Shown here: positions 39,203 through 49,418 of the stretch, piece after piece
How positions within the stretch are numbered: position 1 is the first letter of the stretch
Layout: each line of letters starts with the position of its first letter
NCBI RefSeq assembly: GCF_003719825.1
Contig: NZ_RIBS01000011.1
Span: forward strand, 16,981 to 80,980
DNA length: 64,000 bases
Reading direction: 5' to 3'
Source of the DNA: Montanilutibacter psychrotolerans
GTDB taxonomy: Bacteria > Pseudomonadota > Gammaproteobacteria > Xanthomonadales > Xanthomonadaceae
Notes under the pieces: generated by a model
Seen by the model: the letters and a program-made list of their open reading frames with translations, nothing else
Database searches by the model: none
Told to the model about the DNA's origin: nothing
Program-made: the position numbers and the translations under genes

Positions 39203-40167
39203 GTGCGACACCGTCCTTCCCGCCGGCGCGGCACGCGCGTGCGTTCGCGCCCGGCAGCGTCGGCAACATCGGCGTCGGCTTCGACCTGCTCGGCCATTCC
39301 ATCCTCGGCGTTCGCGACATCGCCACCGTGCGCCGCATCGACGAGCCACTGGTGCGCATCCGCTCCATCACCGGCGACTGCACCGGCGCGTCCAGCCTTC
39401 CGCTGGACGCCGCACGCAACACCGCGGGACAAGCGCTGATCAGCCTGCGCGATCAACTCGGCCTGGCGTTTGGCTTCGAACTGGCGCTGGAAAAAGGCAT
39501 CCCGCTGGGTTCCGGACTCGGCGGCTCGGCGGCGTCGTGCGTGGCCGCGCTGGTGGCGGCCAACGCCCTGCTCGACACACCGCTGACGCGCGATGAGCTG
39601 TACCCGTTCGCGCTGGACGGCGAATCGGTGTCCAGCGGCAGTCGCCACGGCGACAACGTCGCCCCGATGCTGCTCGGCGGCGTGGTGATGGCCACCTCGA
39701 CACGCATGATTCCGTTGGCGGTGCCCGAGTGGCTGCATGCGGTGGTCGTGCATCCCGATCAGGTCCTGGAAACGCGCCACGCGCGCGCGGTGCTGGCCGA
39801 TCCCTACCCGCTGTCGCTGGTGGTCGAGCAGAGCGCGCATCTGGCGTTGTTCCTGACGGGATTGCAGCGCGGCGATGCCACGCTGATACGCGATGGACTT
39901 CACGACCTGCTGGTCGAACCGCGCCGCGCACCGTTGATCCCGGGATTCGCCGCGGCCAAAGCCGCCGCGCTGGCAGCTGGCGCACTGGGCGCCAGCATTT
40001 CCGGCGCCGGGCCGAGCACGTTCGCCTGGTTCGCCTCCCAGGCCGAGGCCAGCGCCGCGGCGCCTGCCATGCGCGCAGCCTTCGTCGCTGCCGGCTTTGA
40101 TGCGCGTGCCTACGTCACACCGGTGGCGGGCCCGCGCGCCGACCTGCTCGACGGGGACGACGCATGA
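39199..40167 (+). CDS. thrB: Homoserine kinase
   Basis: A 322-residue GHMP-family kinase phosphorylating homoserine. The ATP-binding motif is [17 protein letters not shown] (residues about 98-114). The N-terminal [17 protein letters not shown] and the C-terminal [14 protein letters not shown] motifs complete the GHMP signature. Its ends overlap thrA and thrC by ATGA, implying coupled translation. Confidence 0.97.
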   Translation: MSATPSFPPARHARAFAPGSVGNIGVGFDLLGHSILGVRDIATVRRIDEPLVRIRSITGDCTGASSLPLDAARNTAGQALISLRDQLGLAFGFELALEKGIPLGSGLGGSAASCVAALVAANALLDTPLTRDELYPFALDGESVSSGSRHGDNVAPMLLGGVVMATSTRMIPLAVPEWLHAVVVHPDQVLETRHARAVLADPYPLSLVVEQSAHLALFLTGLQRGDATLIRDGLHDLLVEPRRAPLIPGFAAAKAAALAAGALGASISGAGPSTFAWFASQAEASAAAPAMRAAFVAAGFDARAYVTPVAGPRADLLDGDDA

Positions 40168-41462
40168 ACTACATCAGCACCCGCGGCGGCATTGCGCCGG
40201 TCTCGCTGGATGCCGCACTCGCCGCGGGACTGGCCGGCGATGGCGGCCTGTACGTGCCGGAGCAGTTGCCACTGCTGGACGCGATCGCCGGCGCCACCAG
40301 CCTGGTTGCCACGGCCGAGCGTGTACTTGCGCCGTTCCTGGACGGCTCGGCATTGCGGGGCAACCTGACGTCGCTGTGCCAGCACGCTTACGGCTTCGAC
40401 GCACCCTTGCGCGCGCTGGCGGGCAACGGCGACCACCTGCTGGAGCTGTTCCACGGCCCCACCGCGGCGTTCAAGGACTACGGCGCGCGCTTCCTCGCCG
40501 GCGCGCTGGGCGCGCTGCGCGCCCCGGGCGATCGCGATACCACCATCGTGGTCGCGACATCGGGCGACACCGGTGCGGCCGTTGCCGCGGCATTCCATCG
40601 CCTTGCGGGGTTCAAGGTTGTCATCCTGTACCCCGAGGGCCGCGTGTCGCCGCGCCAGGCGCACGGCCTGGAATGCTGGGGCGACAACGTGCGCACGTTC
40701 CGCGTGGCCGGCAGCTTCGACGACTGCCAGCGGCTGGCCAAACAGGCGCTGGCCGACAGCGCGCTGCGCGACGCGTGCCCGCTGGGCTCGGCCAACAGCA
40801 TCAGCCTCGGCCGGCTGCTGCCGCAGGTGGCCTACTACGCGCACGCCGCCACGCAGCACGCCGCCACGCACGGTATGACGCTGAATTTCGTGGTGCCGAC
40901 CGGCAACCTGGGCAACGCCGCGGCGGCGGTCGTGGCGCGACGCATCGGGCTGCCGATCGGTGAGATCGTGCTGGCAACCAACGCCAACGACGTTCTGCCG
41001 CGCTACTTCGCCGGCGGCGAGTACGCCCCGCGCGCCAGCGTGGCGACGCTGGCCAACGCGATGGACGTCGGCGCTCCGAGCAACTTCGAGCGGCTGCGCC
41101 ACTGGCATCGCGATGACGCCGAACTGCGCGCGGCGCTGTCTGCCCATGCGGTCGATGACGCCACCATCGCCGCGACGATCCGCGCGGCGCCGCAGCGCCA
41201 TGGCGTGGTGCCCTGCCCGCACACGGCCACCGGCCTGCACGTGCTCGAACGCCTGCGCGCGCGCGGCGACACGCGGCCTTGGGCCGTGGTTGCCACCGCC
41301 CACCCGTCCAAGTTCGAGACAATCGTCGAGCCGCTGGTGGGGCAGGTGGTCACGCCACCGCCAGCGCTGGCGGCGTCGCTGGCCCTTCCCGCATCGGCCG
41401 AACGGCTGCCGGCCGACTACGCGACGCTGCGCGGGGCGCTGCTCGAAACCGCGACGTCCTGA
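40164..41462 (+). CDS. thrC: Threonine synthase
   Basis: A 432-residue PLP enzyme converting O-phosphohomoserine to threonine. The N-terminus (MNYISTRGG) and the PLP lysine in [18 protein letters not shown] are typical of the E. coli-type class. [14 protein letters not shown] holds the phosphate-binding Gly/Thr and [16 protein letters not shown] is the conserved NLGN block. Last gene of the operon. It converges with the RND permease gene 79 bp away. Confidence 0.97.
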   Translation: MNYISTRGGIAPVSLDAALAAGLAGDGGLYVPEQLPLLDAIAGATSLVATAERVLAPFLDGSALRGNLTSLCQHAYGFDAPLRALAGNGDHLLELFHGPTAAFKDYGARFLAGALGALRAPGDRDTTIVVATSGDTGAAVAAAFHRLAGFKVVILYPEGRVSPRQAHGLECWGDNVRTFRVAGSFDDCQRLAKQALADSALRDACPLGSANSISLGRLLPQVAYYAHAATQHAATHGMTLNFVVPTGNLGNAAAAVVARRIGLPIGEIVLATNANDVLPRYFAGGEYAPRASVATLANAMDVGAPSNFERLRHWHRDDAELRAALSAHAVDDATIAATIRAAPQRHGVVPCPHTATGLHVLERLRARGDTRPWAVVATAHPSKFETIVEPLVGQVVTPPPALAASLALPASAERLPADYATLRGALLETATS

Positions 41463-41495
41463 GGGCCGCGCGAGGCACACCGGCAACTACCGCGA

Positions 41496-41518
41496 GGCGG
41501 CGCGATCCACGCGCCGCC
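41496..41518. terminator. Hairpin between convergent thrC and RND permease genes
   Basis: A perfect 9-bp stem (GGCGGCGCG / CGCGCCGCC) with a 5-nt loop and no T-run on either side. It may serve both directions weakly. Confidence 0.4.
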
Positions 41519-41541
41519 GATTCGGAGTCAGTCCCGCATCG

Positions 41542-44500
41542 TCAGGCGGTCGCGGGCACCTTGATGCGGAACCACGCGGCGTACAGCGCGGGAAGGAACA
41601 GCAACGTCAACACGGTGGCCACCAGCAGGCCGCCCATGATCGACACCGCCATCGGTCCGAAGAACGCGCTGCGCGACAGCGGAATCATCGCCAGGATGGC
41701 CGCCAGCGCGGTCAGCACGATCGGCCGGAAGCGGCGCACCGTCGCCTCCACGATCGCCTTCCACGGTTCGGCACCCTCGCTGCGGTCCTGCTCGATCTGG
41801 TCGACCAGGATCACCGAGTTGCGCATGATCATGCCGGCCAGCGCGATCGTGCCCAGCAGCGCCACGAAGCCGAACGGCACCCGGAACACCAGCAGGAACA
41901 ACACCACGCCGATCACGCCCAGCGGCGCGGTCAACAGCACCATCACGCTCCGCGAGAAACTGCGCAGCTGCAGCATCAGCAAGGTGAACACCACGAACAG
42001 GAACAGCGGCATGCCGGCCTTGATCGAGTCCTGCCCGCGCGCGGAATCCTCGACGCTGCCGCCGACATTCACCGTGTAGCCGTACGGCAACCCGGCGCGG
42101 ATCGCATCGAGCGTCGGCGAGATTTCCGCCATCACCGAGGCCGGCTGCGTGCCGTCGTAGATGTCGGCGCGCACGGTCATCGTCGGCTTGCGGTCGCGGT
42201 GCCAGATGATGCCTTCCTCGAATCCGTATTCGAGCGTGGCGATCTGGTTCAACGGAATGCTGCGGCCGTTGGTGGTCGGCACCATCAGGCTGCCGAGCAT
42301 GTCCAGCTGCGCGCGCTCCTGTTCGGGGCCGCGCAGCAGCACCTCGATCAGCTCATTGCCCTCGCGGTAGGTACTGGCGTGGTTGCCCGACAGCGAACCG
42401 GTCAGGAACGTCGCCAGCTGCGCCGAGCTGACGCCCAGCGCTCGTGCGCGTTCCTGGTCGACGCGCAGGCGCACGACCTTGTTGGGCTCGTCCCAATCCA
42501 GGTTGACGTTGGCGACGTGTCCGTTCTTGCGCACCGTCTCGCGCACCTGGTACGCCAGCTTGCGGACCTGGTCGATATGCTCGCCCGAGACGCGGAACTG
42601 GACCGGATAGCCCACCGGCGGGCCGTTCTCCAGGCGCGTCACGCGCATCTGCAACTCGGGGAATTGCGGAATCACCTCGTCGATGATCCAGCCGCGGATC
42701 GTCTCGCGCGCGTGGATGTCCTTGGGCATCAGCACGAACTGGGCGAAGTTGGCCGCGGGCAGCTGCTGGTCCAGCGGCAGGTAGAAGCGCGGCGAACCGG
42801 TGCCGACGTAGGACACGTAGTTGGCCAGGTCCTCGCGTTTGGCGAGGATTGCCTCCAGGCGTGCGACCTGTGCCGCGGTGGCCTTGAGCGAGCTGCCCTC
42901 GGCCAGCTCCACGTCGACCATCAGCTCTGGCCGCACCGAGTCGGGGAAGAACTGTTGCGGGACGAAACGGAACAGCGCCAGCGAGCCGATGAACGCGGCG
43001 GCGGTGATCGCGATCACCGTCTTGCGACGGCGCACGCACCAGGTCAGCCACGCACGGAAGCGCGTGTAGAACCGGCTGTCGTAGGGGTCGTGGTCCTTGC
43101 CGTCGTGCACCGCCGGGGCGATGAAGTCGGCCAGGCGCGGATTGCGGTCGGCCCAGCGCTGGCGGGTGGCGTGCCAGCGTGCCGCCAGCGAGCCGGGCTT
43201 GAGCGCGGCGGCGTGGCCGTGATCGGGCAGCAGCTTGTCGCCGAGGAACGGGATGAACATCACCGCCGCAACCCACGACACCAGCAGCGCGATCGTCACC
43301 ACCTGGAACAGCGAGCGCGTGTACTCGCCGGTGCTGGAGGCGGCCGTGGCGATGGGCAGGAAGCCGGCGGCGGTGATCAGGGTGCCGGTCAGCATCGGGA
43401 ACGCCGTGCTGTCCCAGGCGAACGCGGCCGCCTTGATGCGGCTGTAGCCCTGTTCCATCTTGATCGCCATCATCTCCACGGCAATGATCGCGTCGTCGAC
43501 CAGCAGGCCGAGCGCCAGCACCAGCGCACCGAGCGAGATCTTGTGCAGTCCGACGCCGAAGAACTCCATGCCGGCAAACGTCATCGCCAGCACCAGCGGG
43601 ATCGACAGCGCGACCACCAGGCCGGTCCGCCAACCCAGCGAGAAGAAGCTCACCAGCAACACGATCGCAACCGCCTCGGCCAGCACGCGCACGAACTCGC
43701 CCACCGATTCCTTCACCGCCGCGGGCTGGTCGGCGACCTTGCGCAGCTCCATGCCGGCCGGCAAGGTCTGTTGCAGCGCCGCGAATTCCTTCTCGAGCGT
43801 CTTGCCCAGCACCAGGATGTCGCCGCCTTCCTTCATCGCCACGCCGATGCCGATCGCGTCCTCGCCCATGAAGCGCATGCGCGGCGCCGGTGGATCGGAG
43901 AAGCCGCGCGTGACCTTGGCGACGTCGTCGAGGCGGAAGCTGCGGTCGCCGACACGGATCGGGAAAGCGCGGATCTCCTCGATCGAACGGAACTTGCCCT
44001 GCACGCGCAGCGCCACGCGGCTGCTGCTGGTTTCAAAGAAGCCGGCCGGGACCATCGCATTCTGGTGGTCGAGGGCGTCCTTGACCGCGGTCAGCGGCAC
44101 GCCGAGCGTGGCCAGCTTGGTGTTGGACAGCTCGATCCAGATCTTCTCGTCCTGCGCGCCGAACAGCTCGATCTTGCCCACGTCCGGCACGCCCTGCAGC
44201 GACAGCTGCACACGATCGGCGTAGTCCTTGAGCACCGCGTAGTCGAAGCCCTTGCCGGTCAGCGCGTAGATGTTGCCGTAGGTATCGCCGAACTCGTCGT
44301 TGAAGAACGGACCGACCACGTCGTTGGGCAGCAGCGGTCGCAGGTCGCCGATCTTCTTGCGCACCTGGTACCACAGCGGGCCAATCTCGACCGAGTGCAT
44401 CGAGTCGCGCGCGGCGAAGATCACCTGCGATTCGCCGGCCCGCGAGTACGAGCGCACGTACATGTACTCGCCCGTCTCCATGAGCTTCTTCTCGATCCGC

Positions 44501-44700
44501 TCGGTGACCTGTTGGGCGACCTCGTCGGCGGTGGCGCCCGGCCACAGCGTGCGTACCACCATCACCTTGAAGGTGAATTTCGGATCCTCGCTGCGGCCCA
44601 GGCGCAGGTACGAAAACGCACCGGCGATGGCCATCACCAGCATCGCGTAGACGACCAGGCTGCGGTGGCGCAATGCCCATTCGGAAAGGTTGAAGCGCAT
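41542..44700 (-). CDS. RND-family efflux transporter permease
   Basis: A 1052-residue AcrB-type permease. Twelve transmembrane helices are arranged as 1 + 5 + 1 + 5 around two large periplasmic loops. Proton-relay Asp pair in TM4: LGLLVDDAIIAVEMM. The first helix is at residues about 11-30 (LVVYAMLVMAIAGAFSYL). It resembles the TriC/HAE1-like group of multidrug pumps (FKVMVVRTLWPGATADEVAQQV). The start was set at ATG 44700 because MRFNLSEWALRHRS is the conserved beginning; a GTG at 44727 is possible. A 243-bp gap follows the adaptor gene. Outer-membrane partner not in this operon; the tolC gene at 47.8 kb is a candidate. Confidence 0.93.
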   Translation of the reverse strand: MRFNLSEWALRHRSLVVYAMLVMAIAGAFSYLRLGRSEDPKFTFKVMVVRTLWPGATADEVAQQVTERIEKKLMETGEYMYVRSYSRAGESQVIFAARDSMHSVEIGPLWYQVRKKIGDLRPLLPNDVVGPFFNDEFGDTYGNIYALTGKGFDYAVLKDYADRVQLSLQGVPDVGKIELFGAQDEKIWIELSNTKLATLGVPLTAVKDALDHQNAMVPAGFFETSSSRVALRVQGKFRSIEEIRAFPIRVGDRSFRLDDVAKVTRGFSDPPAPRMRFMGEDAIGIGVAMKEGGDILVLGKTLEKEFAALQQTLPAGMELRKVADQPAAVKESVGEFVRVLAEAVAIVLLVSFFSLGWRTGLVVALSIPLVLAMTFAGMEFFGVGLHKISLGALVLALGLLVDDAIIAVEMMAIKMEQGYSRIKAAAFAWDSTAFPMLTGTLITAAGFLPIATAASSTGEYTRSLFQVVTIALLVSWVAAVMFIPFLGDKLLPDHGHAAALKPGSLAARWHATRQRWADRNPRLADFIAPAVHDGKDHDPYDSRFYTRFRAWLTWCVRRRKTVIAITAAAFIGSLALFRFVPQQFFPDSVRPELMVDVELAEGSSLKATAAQVARLEAILAKREDLANYVSYVGTGSPRFYLPLDQQLPAANFAQFVLMPKDIHARETIRGWIIDEVIPQFPELQMRVTRLENGPPVGYPVQFRVSGEHIDQVRKLAYQVRETVRKNGHVANVNLDWDEPNKVVRLRVDQERARALGVSSAQLATFLTGSLSGNHASTYREGNELIEVLLRGPEQERAQLDMLGSLMVPTTNGRSIPLNQIATLEYGFEEGIIWHRDRKPTMTVRADIYDGTQPASVMAEISPTLDAIRAGLPYGYTVNVGGSVEDSARGQDSIKAGMPLFLFVVFTLLMLQLRSFSRSVMVLLTAPLGVIGVVLFLLVFRVPFGFVALLGTIALAGMIMRNSVILVDQIEQDRSEGAEPWKAIVEATVRRFRPIVLTALAAILAMIPLSRSAFFGPMAVSIMGGLLVATVLTLLFLPALYAAWFRIKVPATA

Positions 44701-44943
44701 GTCGACGGCTCGCGGTGTCGTGGTCACTCAATCGAGGAAATGAGTGTGCCGGGATGAAGGGTGCGGGTGTTGCCGTTGGCCCCGCGTTGCAACGAGGGGC
44801 CGGGAAAGCGTTGCCGCGGGTATTGCCGGTGCGGCATCACGGTGCCGAACCGGTAGCGATGCTTCGCGCCCGCTTCCAGCTGCCTTCGCGCAGGACGTGC
44901 AGGCAGGGTGGTGGCGACGCGTCGGGCGGGTTGGGCCCCGACG
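44701..44943. other. Gap between adaptor and permease genes
   Basis: 243 bp without a gene, GC-rich with several imperfect hairpins (around 44757-44850). Unusually long for an RND operon; no promoter is clear. Confidence 0.35.
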
Positions 44944-46095
44944 TCAGGGCTTTCCCGAGGCCGGGGTAACGGGCTTGTTGTCGCGGTCGACCGGACTCAC
45001 CTTCTGCCCGACGCGCAACAGGTGGCCGCCCGCGGCAACCACCCAATCATTGGCGGTAAGACCACCCTTCACCGGAACGCGCTCCTGGCCATACGGACCC
45101 AGTTCCACCGGTCGCAACGCGAGTGTCGAGGTGGCGATATCCACCACGAACACGGCCGGCTTGTCGCCGGCGGCGGCGCGCTGCACCGCTGCCAGCGGCA
45201 CGCTGAGGCCGCCGTTGTCCGCGTGCGGCAAGTAGACGCGCGCGCTCTGGCCGAGTTCGAAGCTGCCTGCCGGCGCGTCGATCACGACGCGCGCGCCGTA
45301 CGTCCGCGATGCGGGATCGGCCGCCGGGGAGATCTCCCGTACCCGCCCGGGGAAGCGCTGCTGGCTCGACCACGATTCCACCAGCACCGGCTGGCCGGGC
45401 TTGAGCGCGGCGACGGCATCCTCGGGAACGGCGAACGCGATCTCCCGGGCGCCGTCGGTGGCCAACGCGAACACCGCCTGCCCGGCACCGAGCACCTGGC
45501 CGGCCTCGGCGCTGCGCGATGCGATCACGCCATTGCTGGGAGCGCGCAACTGGGTGTACGCGGCCTGGTTGCGTGCGACCTCCAGGCTGGCGCGTGCGGC
45601 GTTGACCTGGCCCTGCGCGGCCGTCGCGGCGGCGTTCTGCGCATCGATCGTGGAACGACTGACCAGTTGGCCCTGGCCAAGTTTGGCGAAGCGCGCCTGG
45701 TCGGCGCGCGCGCGGGCAAGTTCGGCCTCGGCAGCGACCAGCTGCGCCTGCGCCGCGCGTGCCTGGGCCTGCAGGTCGCCCGGGTCGAGCACCGCCAACA
45801 GGTCACCGCGCCGGACGTGGTCGCCGACATCGACACGACGCTCGACCAGGTTGCCGCCGACGCGGAACGACAGCGGGCTTTCCTCGCGTGCGCGCACCTC
45901 GCCGGCAAATGCGCTGGCGGAGACGCCCCCCGCAACCGGATGCACCACCAGCACCGGACGGGCCGCCTCGTCGGTGGCCTTCCCGCCGCTGCATCCGGCC
46001 GCCACGACGGCGACCAGTGCGATCAGCAACGCGACGCGCGGGAGCGCACGCGGGCGGGCGGACGAGCGGCGTCCTGGTCGAAGCTGGCGGTGCAT
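44944..46095 (-). CDS. RND efflux periplasmic adaptor lipoprotein
   Basis: A 383-residue membrane-fusion protein. The N-terminus has a lipoprotein signal (hydrophobic stretch ending VVAAGCSGG; Cys at about residue 35). Barrel-sandwich (lipoyl) halves lie at GNLVERRVDVGDHVRRGDLLAVLD and at YTQLRAPSNGVIASRSAEAGQVL, flanking an Ala-rich coiled-coil hairpin (residues about 100-160). A beta-barrel domain follows. ATG 46095 was chosen; a TTG at 46104 is weaker. It diverges from the TetR gene and is first in the operon with the permease. Confidence 0.92.
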   Translation of the reverse strand: MHRQLRPGRRSSARPRALPRVALLIALVAVVAAGCSGGKATDEAARPVLVVHPVAGGVSASAFAGEVRAREESPLSFRVGGNLVERRVDVGDHVRRGDLLAVLDPGDLQAQARAAQAQLVAAEAELARARADQARFAKLGQGQLVSRSTIDAQNAAATAAQGQVNAARASLEVARNQAAYTQLRAPSNGVIASRSAEAGQVLGAGQAVFALATDGAREIAFAVPEDAVAALKPGQPVLVESWSSQQRFPGRVREISPAADPASRTYGARVVIDAPAGSFELGQSARVYLPHADNGGLSVPLAAVQRAAAGDKPAVFVVDIATSTLALRPVELGPYGQERVPVKGGLTANDWVVAAGGHLLRVGQKVSPVDRDNKPVTPASGKP

Positions 46096-46125
46096 CGTAG
46101 GCAATCCCGGTTGAATTAATGAACC

Positions 46126-46168
46126 AGACAGTACTGTATAAATAACAAACTGGATAGTCTAGTATTCC
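46126..46168. promoter_or_regulatory. AT-rich divergent promoter/operator of TetR and efflux operon
   Basis: The 76-bp gap is the most AT-rich stretch near here. ACAGTACTGT (46128-46137) is a perfect 10-bp palindrome. A related block, TAGTCTAGTAT, lies about 20 bp downstream and matches the first (AGACAGTACTGTAT versus GGATAGTCTAGTAT) at 9 of 14 positions. TATAAA-like sequence sits between. This is a likely TetR operator pair. Confidence 0.55.
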
Positions 46169-46171
46169 AAC

Positions 46172-46852
46172 ATGACCACACCCCGCCCCCCCGTACCCGG
46201 CTCCGAGACCGCTGCCAAGCCAGCCGGGCCCGGTCGCCCGAAGGATCTGGGCAAGCGCGCGGCGATCCTCGACGCGGCCAAGACACTGTTCACCGGCAAC
46301 GGGTTCGATGGCGTGAGCATGGACCAGATCGCCGCCGCCGCCGGTGTCTCCAAGCTCACTGTGTACAGCCATTTCGGCGACAAGGAGACGCTGTTCGTCG
46401 CCTCGGTGAAAGCCTATTGCGAGATGCAGTTGCCGTCGTCGCTGTTTGTCGGAGACCCCGAAACGCCACTGCGCGAATGCCTGATGGTGATCGGCCGTGC
46501 CTTCGTGTCGATGGTCAACAGCCCGGAAGCCGTGGCGGGCCACCGCATGCTGTGCACACCGCAGGCAGCCGCCTCGCCGCTGCCGCAGATGTTCTGGGAG
46601 GCCGGCCCGAAGCGCGTGCAGGACGAGTTTGCGGCATTTCTGCAGCGCCGCGCCGATGCCGGCGAGCTGGACCTGCCCGACACGGCCCTGGCCGGCTCGC
46701 AGTTCCTGTGCCTGCTCAAGGGCGAGATGCATGCGCGGCTGGTGTTCGGCTGCGGCCCCGAGTACGCGGCCGGCGGCGCATTCGATACGCAGGCGCATGT
46801 CGCGGCGACGGTCGAGATGTTCCTGCGCGCCTACGGACGACGCCCGGCGTGA
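46172..46852 (+). CDS. TetR/AcrR-family transcription regulator
   Basis: A 226-residue TetR-type repressor. A Pro-rich leader precedes the N-terminal HTH (residues about 28-75): AAILDAAKTLFTGNGFDGVSMDQIAAAAGVSKLTVYSHFGDKE split over its helices, with SKLTVYSHF as recognition helix. The C-terminal ligand domain is of the AcrR C-terminal type (FAAFLQRRADAGELDLPD). It is transcribed divergently from the RND adaptor gene 76 bp away, the standard layout for efflux repression. Start ATG 46172 follows a weak ribosome site. Confidence 0.92.
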   Translation: MTTPRPPVPGSETAAKPAGPGRPKDLGKRAAILDAAKTLFTGNGFDGVSMDQIAAAAGVSKLTVYSHFGDKETLFVASVKAYCEMQLPSSLFVGDPETPLRECLMVIGRAFVSMVNSPEAVAGHRMLCTPQAAASPLPQMFWEAGPKRVQDEFAAFLQRRADAGELDLPDTALAGSQFLCLLKGEMHARLVFGCGPEYAAGGAFDTQAHVAATVEMFLRAYGRRPA

Positions 46853-47068
46853 TGGGCGCGGCGCAGACCCGCGCTGCGACCGTGCCGCAGCGGCCCCGGG
46901 TGCGGGCCTTGATGGCTCAAGCCTTTGCCGCAACCGTCACGTTTTCGAAGGCCCTGGTTGCAGCCCCGGTTACGACAGTCCTGATTACTTCCGGCACTCA
47001 GTCCAGACGCCGCGCTGGTTGACCCTATGCGCCCCGGACCGCGTGCGGCCCCGGGGCTCCCCAAACGG

Positions 47069-47074
47069 TAGAAT
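47069..47074 (+). promoter_or_regulatory. Probable -10 element upstream of PCMT gene
   Basis: TAGAAT, in the sequence context GGTAGAATTCGCGC, lies 34 bp before the start of the next gene. The -35 is not clear. Confidence 0.4.
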
Positions 47075-47108
47075 TCGCGCCTCCCGCGAACGATCACGAG
47101 TACCCCGC

Positions 47109-47765
47109 ATGAGCACCATCGACTACACCAAGGCCCGCGAATTGATGGTTGAGCAGCAGATCCGGCCCTGGGATGTGCTGGAGCCGCGCGTGCTCGGCGT
47201 GCTGACGGCACTGCCGCGTGAGGCGTTCGTGCAGGTCGAGCACCAGACCCTGGCCTACACCGACGTGGCCCTGCCGCGCGCCGATGGCGGCTTGCTGCTC
47301 AAGCCGGTGGTCGAAGGCCGCGTGCTGCAGGCCGTCAATGTCCAGGCGACCGAAGACGTGCTGCTGGTTGGCAGCGGTGGCGGCTATCTGGCCGCCTGCC
47401 TGGGCCAACTGGCGCGTGAAGTGGTGGTGCTGGAGCCGCAGGCCGACGCCGTGGCCGGCATCCGCGACGCGCTCGCCGCGCAGCGCATCGGCAACGTCCG
47501 GGTTGAACACGCCGACCCGATGACCTGGGGCGATGGCCGCCGCTTCAACGCGGTCTGCGTGACCGGCGCGGTCGATGCCATCCCGGCGCATTTCCTGCAG
47601 TGGCTGCAGCCCGACGGTCGGATGTTCGTCGTGCGCGGCCGTTCGCCGGCGATGGAAGCGGTGCTGCTGCACAACGAAGTCAACGCTCCGCGCATCCAAT
47701 CGTTGTTCGAAACCGACATCCCTTACCTCCCCGGTGCGGCTCCCGCACCGGCCTTCGATTTCTGA
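47109..47765 (+). CDS. Protein-L-isoaspartate O-methyltransferase family protein
   Basis: A 218-residue SAM-dependent methyltransferase of the PCMT family. The SAM motif I reads EDVLLVGSGGGYLAACLGQL (canonical family form is GTGSGYQAA), so it is recognisable but altered; the catalytic activity on isoaspartate is not certain. Start ATG 47109. It lies 69 bp upstream of tolC on the same strand, an arrangement I recall as conserved in xanthomonads, so cotranscription is likely. Confidence 0.85.
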   Translation: MSTIDYTKARELMVEQQIRPWDVLEPRVLGVLTALPREAFVQVEHQTLAYTDVALPRADGGLLLKPVVEGRVLQAVNVQATEDVLLVGSGGGYLAACLGQLAREVVVLEPQADAVAGIRDALAAQRIGNVRVEHADPMTWGDGRRFNAVCVTGAVDAIPAHFLQWLQPDGRMFVVRGRSPAMEAVLLHNEVNAPRIQSLFETDIPYLPGAAPAPAFDF

Positions 47766-47834
47766 GCCGGCACACCCCACGCCAGGTCCGCATCACGCCG
47801 CGGGCCGCTCACCAATGACCGTCAAGGAAGCCGC

Positions 47835-49259
47835 ATGATCCGTCGACCGCTGGTACTCGCCCTCGCCTTCGCCCTGCTGCCTGCCGCCGCGTCGGCGCAG
47901 GACCTGCTGCAGACCTACGAACTGGCACGCGGCGGCGATCCGCAGCTCTCGGCCGCCGAATCCAGCCGCCTGGCCATCCGCGAAGGCGCCGTGCAGGCCC
48001 GCGCCGCAATGCTGCCCCAGCTCAGCGCCGAAGCCACGGTGACGCGCAGCCACAACTCCGGACCGACCACCGGCGCGTTGGTGGATCCCGGCACCGGTCT
48101 GCCGCTCGAAGACGCCAACGGCGACATCATCCAGGTTGAAGGTGACGGCTCCAGCGACACCACGCGTCGCAGCCTGGGTGTCAGCGCACGCCAGATGATC
48201 TACGACCGCTCGCGCTTCACCCAGCTGCGCTCGCAGAAGGCCCTGAGCCAGGCCAGCGACTTCCAGCTGGAGGCCGCCGGCGACAACCTGATCACGCGCA
48301 CCTCGTCGGCCTACTTCAACGTCCTGGTGCAGCTGGAAACGCTGGCTGCCGCGGAGGCCGCCGAGACCGCGCTGCAGAAGCAGTTCGACTTCGCCTCCAA
48401 GCGCCTGGAAGTCGGCCTGGCGCCGATCACCGACGTGCACGAAGCGCGCGCCCAGTTCGACAGCGCGCGGGCCAGCACCATCCTGGCCCGCAATGCGGTC
48501 GAGGACGCCTATCAGGCGCTGGCCGAGATCACCGGCCAGGACGCACGCAACCTCAAGGGCCTGCCGGCGGACTTCCAGCCGGCGCTGCCGGTCGCAATCG
48601 ACTCCCAGCAGTGGGTGACCAGCGCGATCGACAACAACCCCTCGCTGAAGGCCAAGCAGCTGCAGGTCGAGTCGGCCGAAGCGGCCGTCGAGACCGCACG
48701 AGCCGGCCACTGGCCGACGCTGTACGCCAACGCGGGCTACGGCGACGACAAGACCTGGGGTGACACCAGCTTCCGAGGATTCAGCCGTCCCACCGAGGAC
48801 GAGAGCCGTGGCGGCAACATCGGCATCACCTTGTCGGTGCCGCTGTTCTCCGGCGGCGCGGTGCAGTCCGGCGTGCGCCAGGCGCTGGCCCAGCGTGACA
48901 TTGCCAACGACGAACTCGAACAGCAGAAGCGTGCACTGACCCGCAACACCCGCAACGCCTACCAGGCGCTGGTCGCCGGTGTCAGCGAAGTCGAAGCCCG
49001 CCGCCTGGCACTGGTCTCGGCCCAGGCCGCGTACGACGCCTCGCAGGTCGGTCTCGAAGTCGGCACCCGCACGGTGCTGGACGTGCTCAACAACCAGCGC
49101 AACCTGTTCACCGCGCAGCAGGCCTACGCGCAGGCGCGCTACAACTTCCTGCAGAACCGCCTGCTGCTGGAACAGGCTGCCGGCACGCTCGACGTCGAAG
49201 ATGTGCAGGAGGTCAATCGCCTGCTGACGGCCGACACCGCCGCGCGCACCTCGAACTGA
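47835..49259 (+). CDS. tolC: TolC-family outer-membrane efflux channel
   Basis: A 474-residue TolC-type trimeric channel. Signal peptide 1-21 (ends AASAQD). Two repeated OEP domains: the first starts DLLQTYELARGGDPQLSAAE, the second near residue 255 (NNPSLKAKQLQVESAEAAVE), the usual internal duplication of coiled-coil hairpins. The sequence EVGTRTVLDVLNNQRNLF matches the conserved end of the second helical pair. It likely serves type I secretion and tripartite RND pumps, including the one 2 kb upstream. Ends at a strong terminator. Confidence 0.94.
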   Translation: MIRRPLVLALAFALLPAAASAQDLLQTYELARGGDPQLSAAESSRLAIREGAVQARAAMLPQLSAEATVTRSHNSGPTTGALVDPGTGLPLEDANGDIIQVEGDGSSDTTRRSLGVSARQMIYDRSRFTQLRSQKALSQASDFQLEAAGDNLITRTSSAYFNVLVQLETLAAAEAAETALQKQFDFASKRLEVGLAPITDVHEARAQFDSARASTILARNAVEDAYQALAEITGQDARNLKGLPADFQPALPVAIDSQQWVTSAIDNNPSLKAKQLQVESAEAAVETARAGHWPTLYANAGYGDDKTWGDTSFRGFSRPTEDESRGGNIGITLSVPLFSGGAVQSGVRQALAQRDIANDELEQQKRALTRNTRNAYQALVAGVSEVEARRLALVSAQAAYDASQVGLEVGTRTVLDVLNNQRNLFTAQQAYAQARYNFLQNRLLLEQAAGTLDVEDVQEVNRLLTADTAARTSN

Positions 49260-49292
49260 TCCGCGCACCAACTGCCGAAAGAAGAAACATCA

Positions 49293-49329
49293 GGCGCGCG
49301 TCGGACTGTCCGGCGCGCGCCTTTTCTTT
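49293..49329 (+). terminator. Rho-independent terminator of tolC
   Basis: The stem GGCGCGCG / CGCGCGCC with a 13-nt loop (itself partly self-pairing) is followed by TTTTCTTT. Confidence 0.88.
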
Positions 49330-49418
49330 GATCCGACGCCGAGACCTGGCACGTCACGCGTGCCGCACGGTTCGCGCATGGCCCGCAGCTCACCAGGCGA
49401 CTTCCCGCAACGCGTGGC

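Noticed and set aside
40960..44757. A 1265-residue plus-strand open frame across the RND permease gene
   Set aside because: It is antisense to a full-length RND permease; the translation is His/Arg/Gln repetitive and has no family features.
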